Positions 30,426 through 41,387 of a DNA stretch of 64,000 bases are shown piece by piece. The translations under genes and the position numbers were made by a program. The notes under the pieces are model-generated. The model was not told the DNA's origin, searched no databases, and saw only the letters and a program-made list of their open reading frames with translations. The DNA is taken from positions 94,974 through 158,973 of the forward strand of contig CAYYDE010000002.1 of the NCBI GenBank assembly GCA_964470525.1. The letters run 5' to 3'. This DNA comes from CAYYDE01 sp964470525 (GTDB taxonomy: Bacteria > Patescibacteriota > Gracilibacteria > BD1-5 > UBA6164). Position 1 is the stretch's first letter. Each line of letters starts with the position of its first letter.

Positions 30426-30454
30426 ATTTTAGTAGATAATCTCTCTTTTGTCAA
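30426..30454 (-). promoter_or_regulatory. Promoter of the 590-aa exported protein
   Basis: TTGACA, 17-base spacer, TAAAAT on the minus strand. It forms the left half of a divergent pair, inside an 11-bp inverted repeat TTTTGTCAAAA/TTTTGACAAAA. Confidence 0.55.
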
Positions 30455-30475
30455 AAGTTTTTTAAAGTATAAATT

Positions 30476-30503
30476 TTGACAAAAAAGCTCCTTTATATAT
30501 GAT
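30476..30503 (+). promoter_or_regulatory. Promoter of the gene at 30530
   Basis: TTGACA, 16-base spacer, TATGAT; right half of the divergent pair. Confidence 0.6.
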
Positions 30504-30529
30504 AACTCCTTATTTTATAAATAAAAATT

Positions 30530-31228
30530 ATGAGTCTTGCAAAAATAGAAAAATTCTCTCAGAGAAATATTGCTGTTTGATATCCAGAATGATATGAAAA
30601 TCCTGAAAAAAAATCAATTGAATATTTGATTGATTGTTTAAAATGACAAGTTTGAGCGCTTTTAACATTTGATGATATAAAACAAGGAAAATATTTTCTA
30701 TCAGGAAAATGAAAAATAACGCTTACTCCAGATATTTGAAATCACCCATATTCTCTTCTTTCTGAAAAAGATGTAGTTATTTCAAAAGCTATTACTCAGA
30801 TTATTCAAGAAATTATATCATATGGTAGTCTAACAAGCGCTCAATATCGTACACCATATTATTATTCCCTTCTTTCTCCTGAAACATTAAGAAAAACTGT
30901 TGATACATATTTTCAAGCAAGATGAAAAGAATTACTTGCCTTAGCAAATACTCCTTTATATTTAAATAATAATGAAATTATTACATATCAAAGAGATTTA
31001 GATCATGATTTTTCTTCTTTATGAAAAGGAATTATAATATATTGTATTGAAAATGATGTATTTACTTCAAAAGAATTAGAAAATATCAATCAACTTTTGC
31101 ATAAAGGATGAGATACGTTAGAATACTTTACAAAAGCGAATCGTATAGAAAATTTATTGGAAAATTATATAAAAAATTATGTATTTAAAACAAAATTAGA
31201 AATATTTCATGATGCATTTCATTTATAA
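30530..31228 (+). CDS. Unknown soluble protein (232 aa)
   Basis: Begins MSLAKIEKFSQRNIAVGYPEGYENPEKK. It contains GKYFLSGKGKITLTPDIGNHPYSLLSEKD, and a helical C-terminal half ending LEIFHDAFHL. About a dozen TGA codons read as Gly. No signal peptide, TM or recognised motif. Monocistronic, divergent from the exported protein. Confidence 0.7.
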
Positions 31229-31232
31229 AATA

Positions 31233-31260
31233 TTGACATTTTTATAAAAAATAATATAGT
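31233..31260 (+). promoter_or_regulatory. Promoter of the 31-aa membrane peptide
   Basis: TTGACA, 16-base spacer, TATAGT, 45 bases before the start codon. Confidence 0.65.
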
Positions 31261-31305
31261 CTACAAACCTCATTTTTCTCATATTTTCTATTTTCGGAGT
31301 GTGTA

Positions 31306-31401
31306 ATGGAATTTGATGTAATCGCATTATTTTTGTTTGGAATATTTCTTCTTTTTCTTGCTTTCTTGATTAAAAAAAGGAGAAAAAGAAAACAAAAATA
31401 A
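31306..31401 (+). CDS. Small single-pass membrane protein (31 aa)
   Basis: Short acidic start MEFDV, one TM helix (IALFLFGIFLLFLAFLI), and a basic end KKRRKRKQK. GGAG lies seven bases before the ATG. With its own promoter and a strong terminator this is a complete gene, despite its size. The positive-inside rule puts the C-terminus in the cytoplasm. Function unknown. Confidence 0.75.
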   Translation: MEFDVIALFLFGIFLLFLAFLIKKRRKRKQK

Positions 31402-31431
31402 CAAAAAAGCAACCTTATAGGTTGCTTTTTT
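31402..31431 (+). terminator. Terminator of the small membrane protein (also usable by valS)
   Basis: AAAAAAGCAACC / GGTTGCTTTTTT hairpin between convergent genes. Confidence 0.9.
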
Positions 31432-31444
31432 ATAAAGAAAATTT

Positions 31445-34105
31445 CTATCATATAAATTTTCCTAATTTTTCTTCAAGTTTTTGAAGTTTTTCTTTTGCAT
31501 TTTGCTTTTTTTCCATCTCAGCTCTCACAAGATTTGGTGGAGCATTTCTTACAAAACTTTCATTGAGTAATTTTTTATCAATGATGATAATGTATTCTTT
31601 TGTATCAGCAATTTGTTCTTGAAGTCTCGCTATTTCAGCTTCTACATCAAGTGCATTTGAATTATCAACAAATACTTCTACTCATGCTTTTGTAATTCCA
31701 TACACGAGATTTTCATTACTTGGTTTTTTATCAATCACATGCGTTTCCTCTGATTTTAAAATCCCAGAAAGAAGTAAAATCATTAAATCATCAAAGAGTT
31801 CAATTTTTGCTTTTTTTGGTTTCAGAGAAAGTTTAATAGATTTATTTGGCATAATATTGTTATCTGCTCGAATCTTTCTCACTTCTTTTATCACATCAAT
31901 CAAAATAGCTTTATCAGTTTCAATATCTTTTTGAATTGGAAAAATAACTTTTGAAAATTCTGCCTCAATAAGCATTCCATCAAATCCGAGTTTGTTATAA
32001 AGCTCTTCGGTAACGAAAGGAATAAATGGATGCCAAAGTTTCAAAATATGATTGATAACATAAATAATGACATCATTTCCAAATTTTGAATGATCTTTTA
32101 AAATTTTAAATTCTTCAATATAATAATCACAAAATTCATTTTTTGTAAAATTTTCAAGCTCAATTCCACTTTCAGAAAAATTATAATTTTCCATTCCAGC
32201 ATTTACAAGATCTGAAATTTGTCTCAAACGAGAGAGAATCCATTTTTCAGAAAATAAAAGTGAATCATAGTTTTTTTCAAGTCTTTTTTCAATTTCTGAA
32301 ATACTATCAAGTTTATAATCAGATTTTTCAAATAAATTCGTGTACACAAAACGGGTTGCATTCCAAATTTTATTGATAAATACTTTGTTTTGTTCCACAT
32401 TATCTTCATCAAACTTCAAATCATTTCAAGGAGTATTTCCAACGCTTACCGTGAGACGAAGTGCATCTGAAGAGTATTTTTCAATCATATCAAGTGGATC
32501 AATCCCATTTCCAAGAGATTTTGACATCTTTTTCCCGTTTTTATCTTTAATAAGTCCATGAAGATAAATCGTTTCAAATGGAGTTTGTCCGGTAAATTCA
32601 TATCAAAATAACAGCATTCTAATCACCCAAAAGAAAATTATATCGTGTCCAGTTTCCAAAACTTGAGCAGGATAGAATTGATTGAAAAGATCGTTTTGTT
32701 TTTCTGCACCAAACTCAAAATCAAGTACAGAAAATGGCCACAATCCTGAAGAAAACCAAGTATCAAGTACATCTTCATCTTGAATATAATCAGGATTATT
32801 ACTCATATCTTCAGCCGTTACAAGAATTTCTCCCGTTGTTTTATGATAATATGCTGGAATTCTGTGTCCCCACCAAAGTTGACGAGAAATACACCAATCT
32901 CTTAAATTAAAAATCCAATCTTCAAAGATTTTATTAAATCTTTCAGGAACAATTTCAAAATCTTTTTTCTTGTATCCAGCAATGACTTTTTGAGCCATTT
33001 TTTCTACTGCAACAAACCATTGTGTTGAAATAATTGTTTCAATTTTACATCCTGATCTTTCACAATATCCTACTTTTGAAGTATGATCTTCAATTTTTAA
33101 AAGATTTCCTTTTGATTTCAAAAGTGCCACAATATTTTCTCTTGCCATCATATATGGTTGTCCGGCAAATATTCCAGCTGCTTGAGTCATATTTCAATCT
33201 TTTCCAACAACGACTTGATCTAGAGGAAGTGAGTGTCTACGAGCTACTTCAAAATCATTTGCATCGTGTGCTGGAGTGATTTTTACAGCTCCTGTTCCAA
33301 ATTCCATATCTACCATTTCATCAGCTATGATAGGAATTTCTTTATTGAGAATTGGAAGAATAAGAGGTTTTCAAGATTTGAGAATTTTTTTGTATCTTTT
33401 ATCTTGAGGATGCACAGCAACAGCCACATCTCACAAAAGCGTTTCTGGACGAGTTGTTGCAACAATGATTTCATTATCACTTCCAGAAACAAAATAGGTA
33501 ATATGATAGAGTTTTGATTTTTCTTCTTTGTAAATTACTTCTTGATCTGAAACAACCGTATTGAGTGCTGGAGAATAATTTACCATATATTCTCATTTGT
33601 AAATCATTCCTTTATTATACAAATCAACAAAAGCTGCAGTTACTGTTTTACTCAAACCTGCATCCATGGTAAATCTTTCTTTTGACCAATCAGCACTCGC
33701 TCAAACTTGTCTCATTTGATGGGTAATTGTATTCCCGTATTTTTCTTTCCAAGCCCAAACTTCATCTAAAAATTTTTCTCTTCCAAGATCGGTTCTTTTG
33801 ACTCATTTTTCTGCGAGCATTTTTTCCACTCTTGCTTGTGTAGAAATCCCAGCGTGATCGACTCAAGGAATCCAAAGTGTTGAATCCCCTTTCATACGAT
33901 GATATCTCACCATAATATCTTCCAAAGTAAGAGTAAGAGCATGTCATAAATGCAATACTCCTGTAACATTTGGAGGTGGAATTGGAATATAAAAATTTTT
34001 ACCATTTTTTGATGGTTTTGGCATAAAAACACCTGAAGTTTCCCATTTTTGATATACTTCTTTTTCAAAAATCTCAGGTTCATACTTCTTTGAAAATGTT
34101 GTCAT
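31445..34105 (-). CDS. valS: Valyl-tRNA synthetase
   Basis: 886 residues, full length. Class I motifs: PPPNVTGVLHLGH (HIGH) near residue 42, the WIPGVDHAG block, the editing domain TTRPETLLGD, KKMSKS in the second half, then the anticodon domain (NKIWNATRF, LWHPFIPFVTEELY) and a C-terminal coiled coil arm. It charges tRNA-Val. TGA codons are sparse relative to neighbouring genes. The start is the ATG of MTTFSKKYEP. Confidence 0.97.
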
Positions 34106-34225
34106 TTTTGCAAAGTAAAAAAATAAAGTCATACAAAAAAGAAAAATACAACTTTTTAATTGTATTTTTCATTGTATAAAAGCATTATATGGCTATTTTT
34201 GAAATAGCAAGAATTTTTTTGAAAA

Positions 34226-36412
34226 TTATTCTGACCAAAGACGCATGCAGTTTCTTGTAGTCCATTTATCATTATAAGTTAGTTGATAATTCCAGTTTAC
34301 AACTTGTCTATAAGTTCCAGGTGAAGCACTTGTATTCTCAAATGCATAGGTTCATACTAGTGTTAATGAAGGTATATTTATAAATGCTGCTCATGGAACA
34401 GTTCTAAGCTGTTCTGTATTATCATAATCATAACAATTATATTGATTTAATTGTGTACTACTACAAGCATTCGCTGGACGAGTTATAGATGGAGCATATG
34501 TAGAAGTAGAACAAAATTGAGAAAAACTCGCTCATAACCCTCAGCTATTTTTGCTATATCCTCCACCAGATACAGTGATATATTGACTGAGAGTTGAATT
34601 TCAACCTCCATTTAAACCATCTTTCCTTGCTTTTACAATAATGGTACAATTTGAATTTCAAGAAAGATTTGCTCAACAAGTTCAACCATCTCTATAAAAT
34701 CATTGTCATGCTGGATAATTTCATCCATTAAATGTTATAGTTAATGGAATTGAAGAAGAGCTTGTGTTTGAAATAGTAAAAGTTGCTGATGAAGTATGAG
34801 TAACAATGGTACTTGGATGAACCAATCAAACATTTTGCTGTCAAAAAGTCAGTGATCAACTTTGCAAAGTTATATTCAAACATTCGCTTGCAATTGTTCC
34901 ACTCATTGGTGTTGTATGAAAATAAGTATTTCCACTTGCATCACGTACACGTATCGTATTTGCAGGAAGAGAATACGAGGTTCCTGTTATATCATATATA
35001 TTTGATGCTTGCCAAGAAACTCAGCCATTAAAACTATATGGAGTTGCATGAAGTCAAATTCCAATATCAACAGCTCATAGAATAGTCGCACGAGCTACTC
35101 CACAACTGAGAGGTGCAACACTTAGAGCATCAAAAGTTGGTGCTATATTATCATTACAATTTCAAGCGACAGTAGTAAAATTTGAATTTAAATTTGCAGG
35201 TCCATTTGTGTTCACACTACAAGTAAATCATGGTCTTGAAAGTGAAAGATTATTACAATTTGTTCATGCAGGTCTTGAAAGAGTAAATGCTCAGCTTGCA
35301 TTTGTTGTCACATTTGTTCCACAAATACTTAAAGATCTATTTGGATAATTGGTAATCGTTCCACTAATAGTATAGTTTGATGGAACACAACTTCCTGAAC
35401 TCCACATATAATTTGCCTCACAAATAAAAGTACACACTCAAGGAGTTTCACTATATCCCCAAGAAGCTGAAGAGAGTTGAGAACTTGCATTTGATAGAGC
35501 ATTATCAGGTACATTTCAACTACATTCATCAGGAATACAATTTGTGTTATCACTTATATATCATACTTCACACACTATATTCATATTTTCTTGAGCATTT
35601 GGAAAGTCAAACTCTCAATTACTACATCAAATTTCTAAATTCCATTGACGTGTTCCATGAGTGATGGGTTCTGTTTTTGTAAAATTTCCTGTAATTCAGT
35701 GATTGAGAGAAGAAAGAGAATAATCATTATATATTTGAGAAGGACACGCAAGCGTATTTGTTTCTAATGAATTGTATTGTATAATAATATCATCTTTTGA
35801 ATCTGAAATAATTTTTTCCTGCGTAATCAAAATGTATTCATCATTTCCTGATCATAAGTCAATATTTGTATGGTGATTTTGAACTGGATTTTTATGAATA
35901 TCTGTGAGAATTCCTATATTATTTCCATATAAATATGGAAATCTTTGAGAATCTTGTGCTGAAACTGAAGAAATGATACTTTGAGTTTGTGGAAGCTCTA
36001 AAAAAGCTAAAAGCTGATATTTTTGTTGTGTTTGATTGGTTGTATAAGTATATAGAGTTCCATCTTTTGGATCCACAATGTTTCAGATAATTCTTCCTGC
36101 ATGTTTTGTAGTCTCTCAAACATTTCATTGAATCGATAAAATTTCTCCAGAATTTTCAATATGTATTTTATCATCAGGAAGAGGATATTTTCCAGTAGTT
36201 GTTGCAAAAATTTGTAATCATTTTCATACTTGAGTCAAAGAAGAAATTCTATGAGTATCTCTTGAATACAACGTATATTTTGAATACCCTACAAAAGCAA
36301 TAAGGCTCAATATACTTAAAATAGTAATAACAATAATAAGTTCTACGAGAGTAAAACCTATAAGGTGCCTACCCCCCCCCGCAGATTTTCAGCTTATTTT
36401 GAGTATGTTCAT
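34226..36412 (-). CDS. Type IV pilin-like protein with long extracellular region and phase-variable leader (728 aa)
   Basis: Prepilin leader of 19 residues ending in Gly (HLIG) before FTLVELIIVITILSILSLIAFVGYSKY, with the conserved Glu five residues after the cut. The stalk (LTQVGKGLQIFATTTGKYPLPDD) is typical. Then about 650 residues of Cys- and Ser/Thr/Asn-rich beta-type sequence with repeated paired Cys (CVPSNYTISGTITNYP, SICGTNVTTN, FTCSVNTNG), far longer than normal pilins. It is probably a tip adhesin-like minor pilin. The leader is encoded across a G9 tract. The C-terminus is CMRLWSE. Confidence 0.8.
36372..36380 (-). repeat. Homopolymeric G9 tract in the pilin leader
   Basis: Nine G on the coding strand, within GCG GGG GGG GGT. 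At nine the frame is ON. Ten gives GGG TAG at once, and eight gives a TAG five codons later. Such a tract is very unlikely by chance at this GC content. Confidence 0.85.
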
Positions 36413-36490
36413 ACAAAATATATTAAAAAATAATTTTCTCTCAATAGTATAAATCATTTTTTTTATTTTGCAAAAAAATTCAATCTTTTC

Positions 36491-38473
36491 TTATAACGAT
36501 AATAGATGAGAAATAAGAAACATAGCTTCTCATCTCGTAATATTTTTATTTGGTTGAAAATAACGTGTTTCTCAAAATACATCTTTCCATGTATTTGAAC
36601 GTAAAACATCTCTTGAAAAAATCTTTTGCTGAGTATTTAAATCTCTAAAATCCATACTATTTCCAGCAAAAACTCATGGTTTGGTAAATGTATACAACAT
36701 TTCTACAAAATCTATTCTTGAAAGATATGTAAAACGAGAATTATCTTGTTTCGAAAGTTCAATAATAAGCGAAGAAATGCTACTTTTACATGTTATATCT
36801 ACTCAACATCAAATCATTCTATATTCTAAATAATTTCGTATGAAATTTACTCCATCTTCAGCAGTAAGTTCTCTATCTTGTAATACAAATCCATTACTCA
36901 TTCATGAAATCATTCCATATCATGCTAAATGCATAATTTCTTCATAATATGGATGAGTAACTTGAAGTCACAAAGGAGTAGTTCCATTTACACGAAAAGT
37001 TGAGAGTTCTTTTGCATTTGATTCACTCATGATTTTAATAGTATTGACTCCTTGATTCATCACTTTAAACTCAAATAATACAATACCAATCGAAGCATCA
37101 ATTCAGCGAATTGTTTGCTCAAATTGAAAAGATTCTTCTTTACAACTTGCATTACTTTGTCTTTGAAGTTCTGTTATAGTTCTTGCTTTTTTTACACAAA
37201 ATTTAATATTTTTACTTGGAGAAGTCAGTGTATAATTTCCAGAAAATGGAAATCATAAAATATTGAGTCCATAATTATTTTTAAAATACAAAATTCATTT
37301 CGTATTTTGACTTATCGGAGCATTTCTCTTTATTCAAAAAACAGCTGCTGCAGGAATGATAGATTTTTTGGTATCAAAAACACCAAATTGTAATTTTCTC
37401 AAAAAAGTTTCACCAATATAAATATCAAGAGTTTGTTTTCCTTCCATTTTTGGGGTAATTTTAAAATCCCTTACTCCATTATCTATTTGAAAAATTCCTG
37501 TTGGAAAAATATCAAATGCATTTTTTGAATATTTAAAATTCATTTCTCAAGGGAAACTTCCATTATATGGTCGTCTTGTTCTTTTATCAGTAACGCTAAT
37601 ACGAACTGTTCAAGCTTTTCCAAGTGTAAGATTTCATCAAATTCAAGAAACTTGAATCTTTATTTCAAAATTTTTAAAAAATTCTTGAATTTCCATTCTT
37701 TCAATTTCTTCTCTTGATAAAACATTAACAGGATTTAAATCAGCAGGTTTTGATTGAGGTTTTTCTATTACTCATCATCCAGTAACGATAGAACCATTTG
37801 TTTCAAGAAATCTCAAAGGATCAACAGTATTTATGGCAAGTTGATCAAAACAAACTCCAGAATTTATAATCGTGTCATAATTTGTTTCTCGACAATTTGA
37901 CCGATACCGTGGTCATTTTCCAGAAACTGCAAGATCAATTTGGAAATGCAAGTGATTTCCTGTACTATTTCCTGTACTTCAAACTTCTCATATTTTTTGT
38001 TTTGCTCAAACTTGATCTCATGTTTGTACGTGAATCGCAGACATATGAGAATAATTTGAATAAATTTTTCTTCCATTATGCGTATGTTCAATCTTTACCG
38101 TATTTCCCCGTCAAGACAAATTTCCAGCAAATACTACTTTTCATGAAGTCATAGAATATACAGGAGTTCCCTTTGCAGTTGCAATATCCACTCAAGAATG
38201 TCATCCATATCACACATCCCAACCGTATTTATAACTTGCTCACCATAAAACAGTATATACTCTTCTAAAAACTCCATAATCACTTTTATATTTACTATAA
38301 TCTGAAGTTTTTAAAATAGGAAGAGTTTGTTTACAATCACTTCAAAGAGTTCAAAAATCCTGAAAACGACATTCTGGTTTACTCATTTCTTGTATTGGAT
38401 AAAAAAACTCTGCTTTTGCATAAGAAAAGGAAAATAATGCAATTCAACAGCCAATAACTATCTTTTTCAACAT
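36491..38473 (-). CDS. Secreted M23 metallopeptidase with long C-terminal region (660 aa)
   Basis: Signal peptide MLKKIVIGCGIALFSFSYAKA. The LytM/M23 domain spans about residues 60-185: GYGGHSGVDIAT (HxxxD), TPVYSMTSGKVVFAG, NYSHMSAIHVQTGDQV, and NHLHFQI (HxH). It is a zinc endopeptidase cutting peptidoglycan cross-links. The C-terminal 450 residues hold beta domains, then helical repeats (GVNFIRNYLEYR, FVEMLYTFTKPG, ITRGEAMFLISHLLSL) resembling S-layer-homology modules. It lies 78 bases upstream of the pilin-like gene on the same strand. Confidence 0.85.
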
Positions 38474-38519
38474 ATTTTTTTTTGAGAAAATAATACAAGA
38501 AGTCTATAAAAAAAAATAA

Positions 38520-38557
38520 AAAAAACAACCTTGATTTTAAAAAAAAAGTTGTTTTTT
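38520..38557. terminator. Hairpin terminator after the DtxR-like gene
   Basis: AAAAACAAC / GTTGTTTTT stem with an 18-base loop and T run, between the repressor stop and the M23 gene start. Confidence 0.65.
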
Positions 38558-38575
38558 TAGATATATATGCTGTAA

Positions 38576-38977
38576 TTATTTTTTAAATTTTTCCAAAGCT
38601 TCAATAACTTCATCACTCAAAATATATTCAATTTTACAAGCATTTGTTTGAGCAGTATTTTCATCAAGTTTCAAAATATCAATAAAAAAATTGAGTAAAA
38701 TTTCTTTTTTATATTTTGCTTTTTTTATTATTTCTTGTCCTGATTGAGAAAGAGAAATCATTTTATTGCTATCTTCAATGATCAATCATTTTTTTCATAA
38801 ACTTTTCAGTCCAATACTACAACTTCACGGTGTAATTCAAAGATGATTTGAAATATCCACTCCTCTTGCATATCCATTTTTCTTGCGAAGCTCTTCAATT
38901 GCAAATAAATAATGAAGCATTGAATGAGTGATTTCTATAGTATTTTCTCTCCAAACAGAGTTGAGACATTCTTGCAT
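38576..38977 (-). CDS. DtxR/MntR-family metal-dependent repressor
   Basis: 133 residues. Winged helix: LHYLFAIEELRKKNGYARGVDISNHLGITPGSCSIGLKSLGKKGLI, then the wing ISLSQSGQEIIKKA. The dimerisation/metal helix has KKEILLNFFIDILKLDENTAQTNACKIEYIL. In DtxR numbering the primary-site Cys102 and Glu105 are present (C-K-I-E), while His106 is replaced by Tyr. No SH3-like third domain, so MntR-like in size. Divergent from the NAS-like and COG0523 genes, which it probably controls. Confidence 0.85.
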
Positions 38978-39058
38978 AATAGTGTAATAAAAAATATTTT
39001 TTTCATTATACAAAAACTTCTCAATATCGCAAATTTGTTTGAATAAAATAAAAATAGT

Positions 39059-39086
39059 TTGACATACATAACTTTTTTCATAATAT
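39059..39086 (+). promoter_or_regulatory. Promoter of the metal locus
   Basis: TTGACA, 16-base spacer, TAATAT, about 30 bases before the ATG at 39117. The element is flanked by GTTTGA / TCAAAC half-sites (39057 and about 39087), a weak candidate operator. Confidence 0.55.
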
Positions 39087-39116
39087 TCAAACTTGATTTT
39101 ATTTTTGATAAAAAAT

Positions 39117-39866
39117 ATGTTTGAAACTCTCTATAATAATCTCGTTTCTTTACAAGATTTAAAACCAAATAAAAATACAAATTTCCTTTTTACTCAACTC
39201 TATAATTGAGTCATTTCTTGAGAAATTTCTTGTCCTTTTTGTGATGAAAAAAAACACACTATACAAAATATTTGCGCAAGAGCTGAATATGAAATGGAAA
39301 AATATTTTGCTGAAAAAATTCTCTCTTGAGAAGAAACACTTGAGGATTTTCCTTATTTAAAAAATTATGAAAAACTCATAGATCTTGAATATCAAAATAT
39401 AAAAGAAATGGGAAAAGATTTTACAACTTTGCTCTTTCTTTGATGATGACCTTTTCCTGTATCAGCAATATTTTTTGCAAAAAAATATAATATAAAAATC
39501 ACTCCTGTTGATTATTCTTTAGAAGCAATTTCTCTTTGAAAAAAAATAATAGAAAAACTCTGATATTCTCATCTGATTACCTACGAATATTGAGATGCTC
39601 AAAATTTTTTCTCAACAGAAAAATATGATGTGGTGAGTATTGCAAGTCTTGTTTTTACAAGCTCAAATTTAGAAACTATTTTAAAAAATACTCACAAATT
39701 AGATTTTAATATTTTACACTTGAGAAGTTCTGAATGACAAAGAGAACTTTTATACAAAAAACTTCCTCTTGATATTTTACAAAAATATTTCCAACTTCTT
39801 TTTCTCTATCATCCAAAAGATGAAATTATAAATTCTATTCTTTTATTTCAAAAATATGAAAAATAA
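39117..39866 (+). CDS. Nicotianamine synthase-like protein
   Basis: 249 residues. Same order of landmarks as plant and archaeal nicotianamine synthase: NLVSLQDLKPNKNTNFLFTQL at the N-terminus, ICARAEYEMEKYF, DFPYLKNYEKLIDLEY, then the Rossmann SAM-binding LLFLGGGPFPVSAIFFAKKYN (residues 105-123) and PVDYSLEAISLGKKI. Known enzymes join aminocarboxypropyl groups of SAM into the metal chelator nicotianamine or related thermonicotianamine. CPFC at residues 39-42 is an extra feature. The three consecutive TGA at 109-111 encode the GGG. Overlaps the next gene by 11 bases. Next to a metal repressor and a metallochaperone, which supports a metallophore role. Confidence 0.75.
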
Positions 39867-41361
39867 TCTTTTATTTCGTCCAAATCAAACAATAGAAATT
39901 CAGTGAACAAAAGCAAAAGTAATTCTTGTGCTTTGAGCATTGTGAAGTGGAAAAACACATTTTATCAATTCTCTGCTTCCCTATACTCCACCAAACACAA
40001 AAATTCTTGTAAATGATATTGGAAGCATAAATATTGATGCAAAACGACTCAAAAATCCAAATATTACGACTCTGAGTGAATGATGTGTGTGTTGTGAAGA
40101 TCTTGGATGACTGAAAAAAGCTTTGATTGAAGCAAAAAATGAAGAAGTTATTATTATCGAACCTTCTTGAATTGCTGGATGAGATGATCTGATTTCTCTG
40201 GTGAAAAATCTTGGATTTGATCTTTCTGTTATTACTTTGCAAGATGTCGAGCATTTTTCAAAAAGAACTTCCACAGAAATACATATTATGGAAAATCAAA
40301 TAAAAGTTGCTGATATTATTGGTTATACTTGGATAAGTGAGAATTTTTCAGAAGTGCAAAAATGGGTTGAAAAAAACAATTCCTGAGCAAAAAATTTTCT
40401 TCTTCAAAATCCAGAAAACGAAAATATTCCACAAAATCCTCTTTTACAAGAAATATATTCTCTGCTTTCTCAAAAAACAGCAAAACAAGTTTTCAAAATT
40501 TTATGAAATACTCCAAAAGAAAAACCAAAACATCAAAATTCGCTTCTCACATATTCTTGGATTGATGAAATTGCTTCCATGAATTTTGAATGATTACAAA
40601 TATTTTTAAAAAATCATCCTCACATGATCCGCGCAAAATGAGTGATTGAAAATATTTCTTTTAATTATACTCATGGAAGTTTGGAAATTGAATGATATTC
40701 TCAAGAAAATAATTATGCAAATTTTATTTCAGAAATTCCGCTCAAAATTCCTCAAAATATTTCTTTTAAAAATAGAACTATGTCTCAAAAAAATATCCAA
40801 ATCATCCCTGAAAGTGAATTTCCAGAAAAAATTTCAACTCTGGTTGCTCAGTATCATGAACGGATGAATTTAGAAATGCAAATAAAATCGCTTGAAACAA
40901 AATTTAAGTTATTTAAATATTTAAGTAAGTTTCGCACGGAAGAAGAAATAAGTGAGAAAAAAGCAATAAATGCACAAATGATTCAAACTCTCCAACTCAA
41001 ACAAAAAATTCTCTGAGACGCTATGAAATATGATAATCCTCATATTTGGCTGAAATACAAAATAGAAGCCTATAAAAATTCTTCTTGAAAAATTGAAACT
41101 CTTGCAGATTTAAAAAAACATGCTCAATCACCAACTTATATTTGTCACAAAAGGCTTCAATTTCTCAATCAATATACGAAAGAAAAATTTTGAAAAGATA
41201 TTTTTGATGAAAGTCTTGATCAAGATATGTCAGTGAAAGACTTTTATGCGTGAGATGACACAATAGCTTCTCTCGATGTTGATTTTATGCAAGAATGGCT
41301 GAATTATGAATATTTTGAAATCAAAGGAAAAACAGCAAAATGGGAAAATTATAAAAAATAA
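39856..41361 (+). CDS. COG0523 (CobW/YjiA-type) metallochaperone GTPase
   Basis: 501 residues. P-loop GALGSGKT at 27-34, metal-binding CxCC at 77-80 (EGCVCC), Walker-B-like VIIIEPSGIAGGDD, and a CobW_C-like region with YSWIDEIASMNFEGLQIFLK and IRAKGVIENISF. A C-terminal extension of about 170 residues is helical and unknown. Such GTPases deliver zinc or other metals to client proteins, and many belong to zinc-starvation regulons. Translationally coupled to the NAS-like gene. Confidence 0.88.
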
Positions 41362-41387
41362 AGAGAAAATTTTCTCTTTATTTTTTA
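41357..41387. terminator. Shared convergent terminator
   Basis: AATAAAGAGAAAA / TTTTCTCTTTATT, perfect hairpin between the COG0523 gene and the C39-like gene. Confidence 0.85.

Noticed and set aside
39057..39092. Firm DtxR-type operator at GTTTGA/TCAAAC
   Set aside because: Half-sites are only six bases and widely spaced; noted as weak only.
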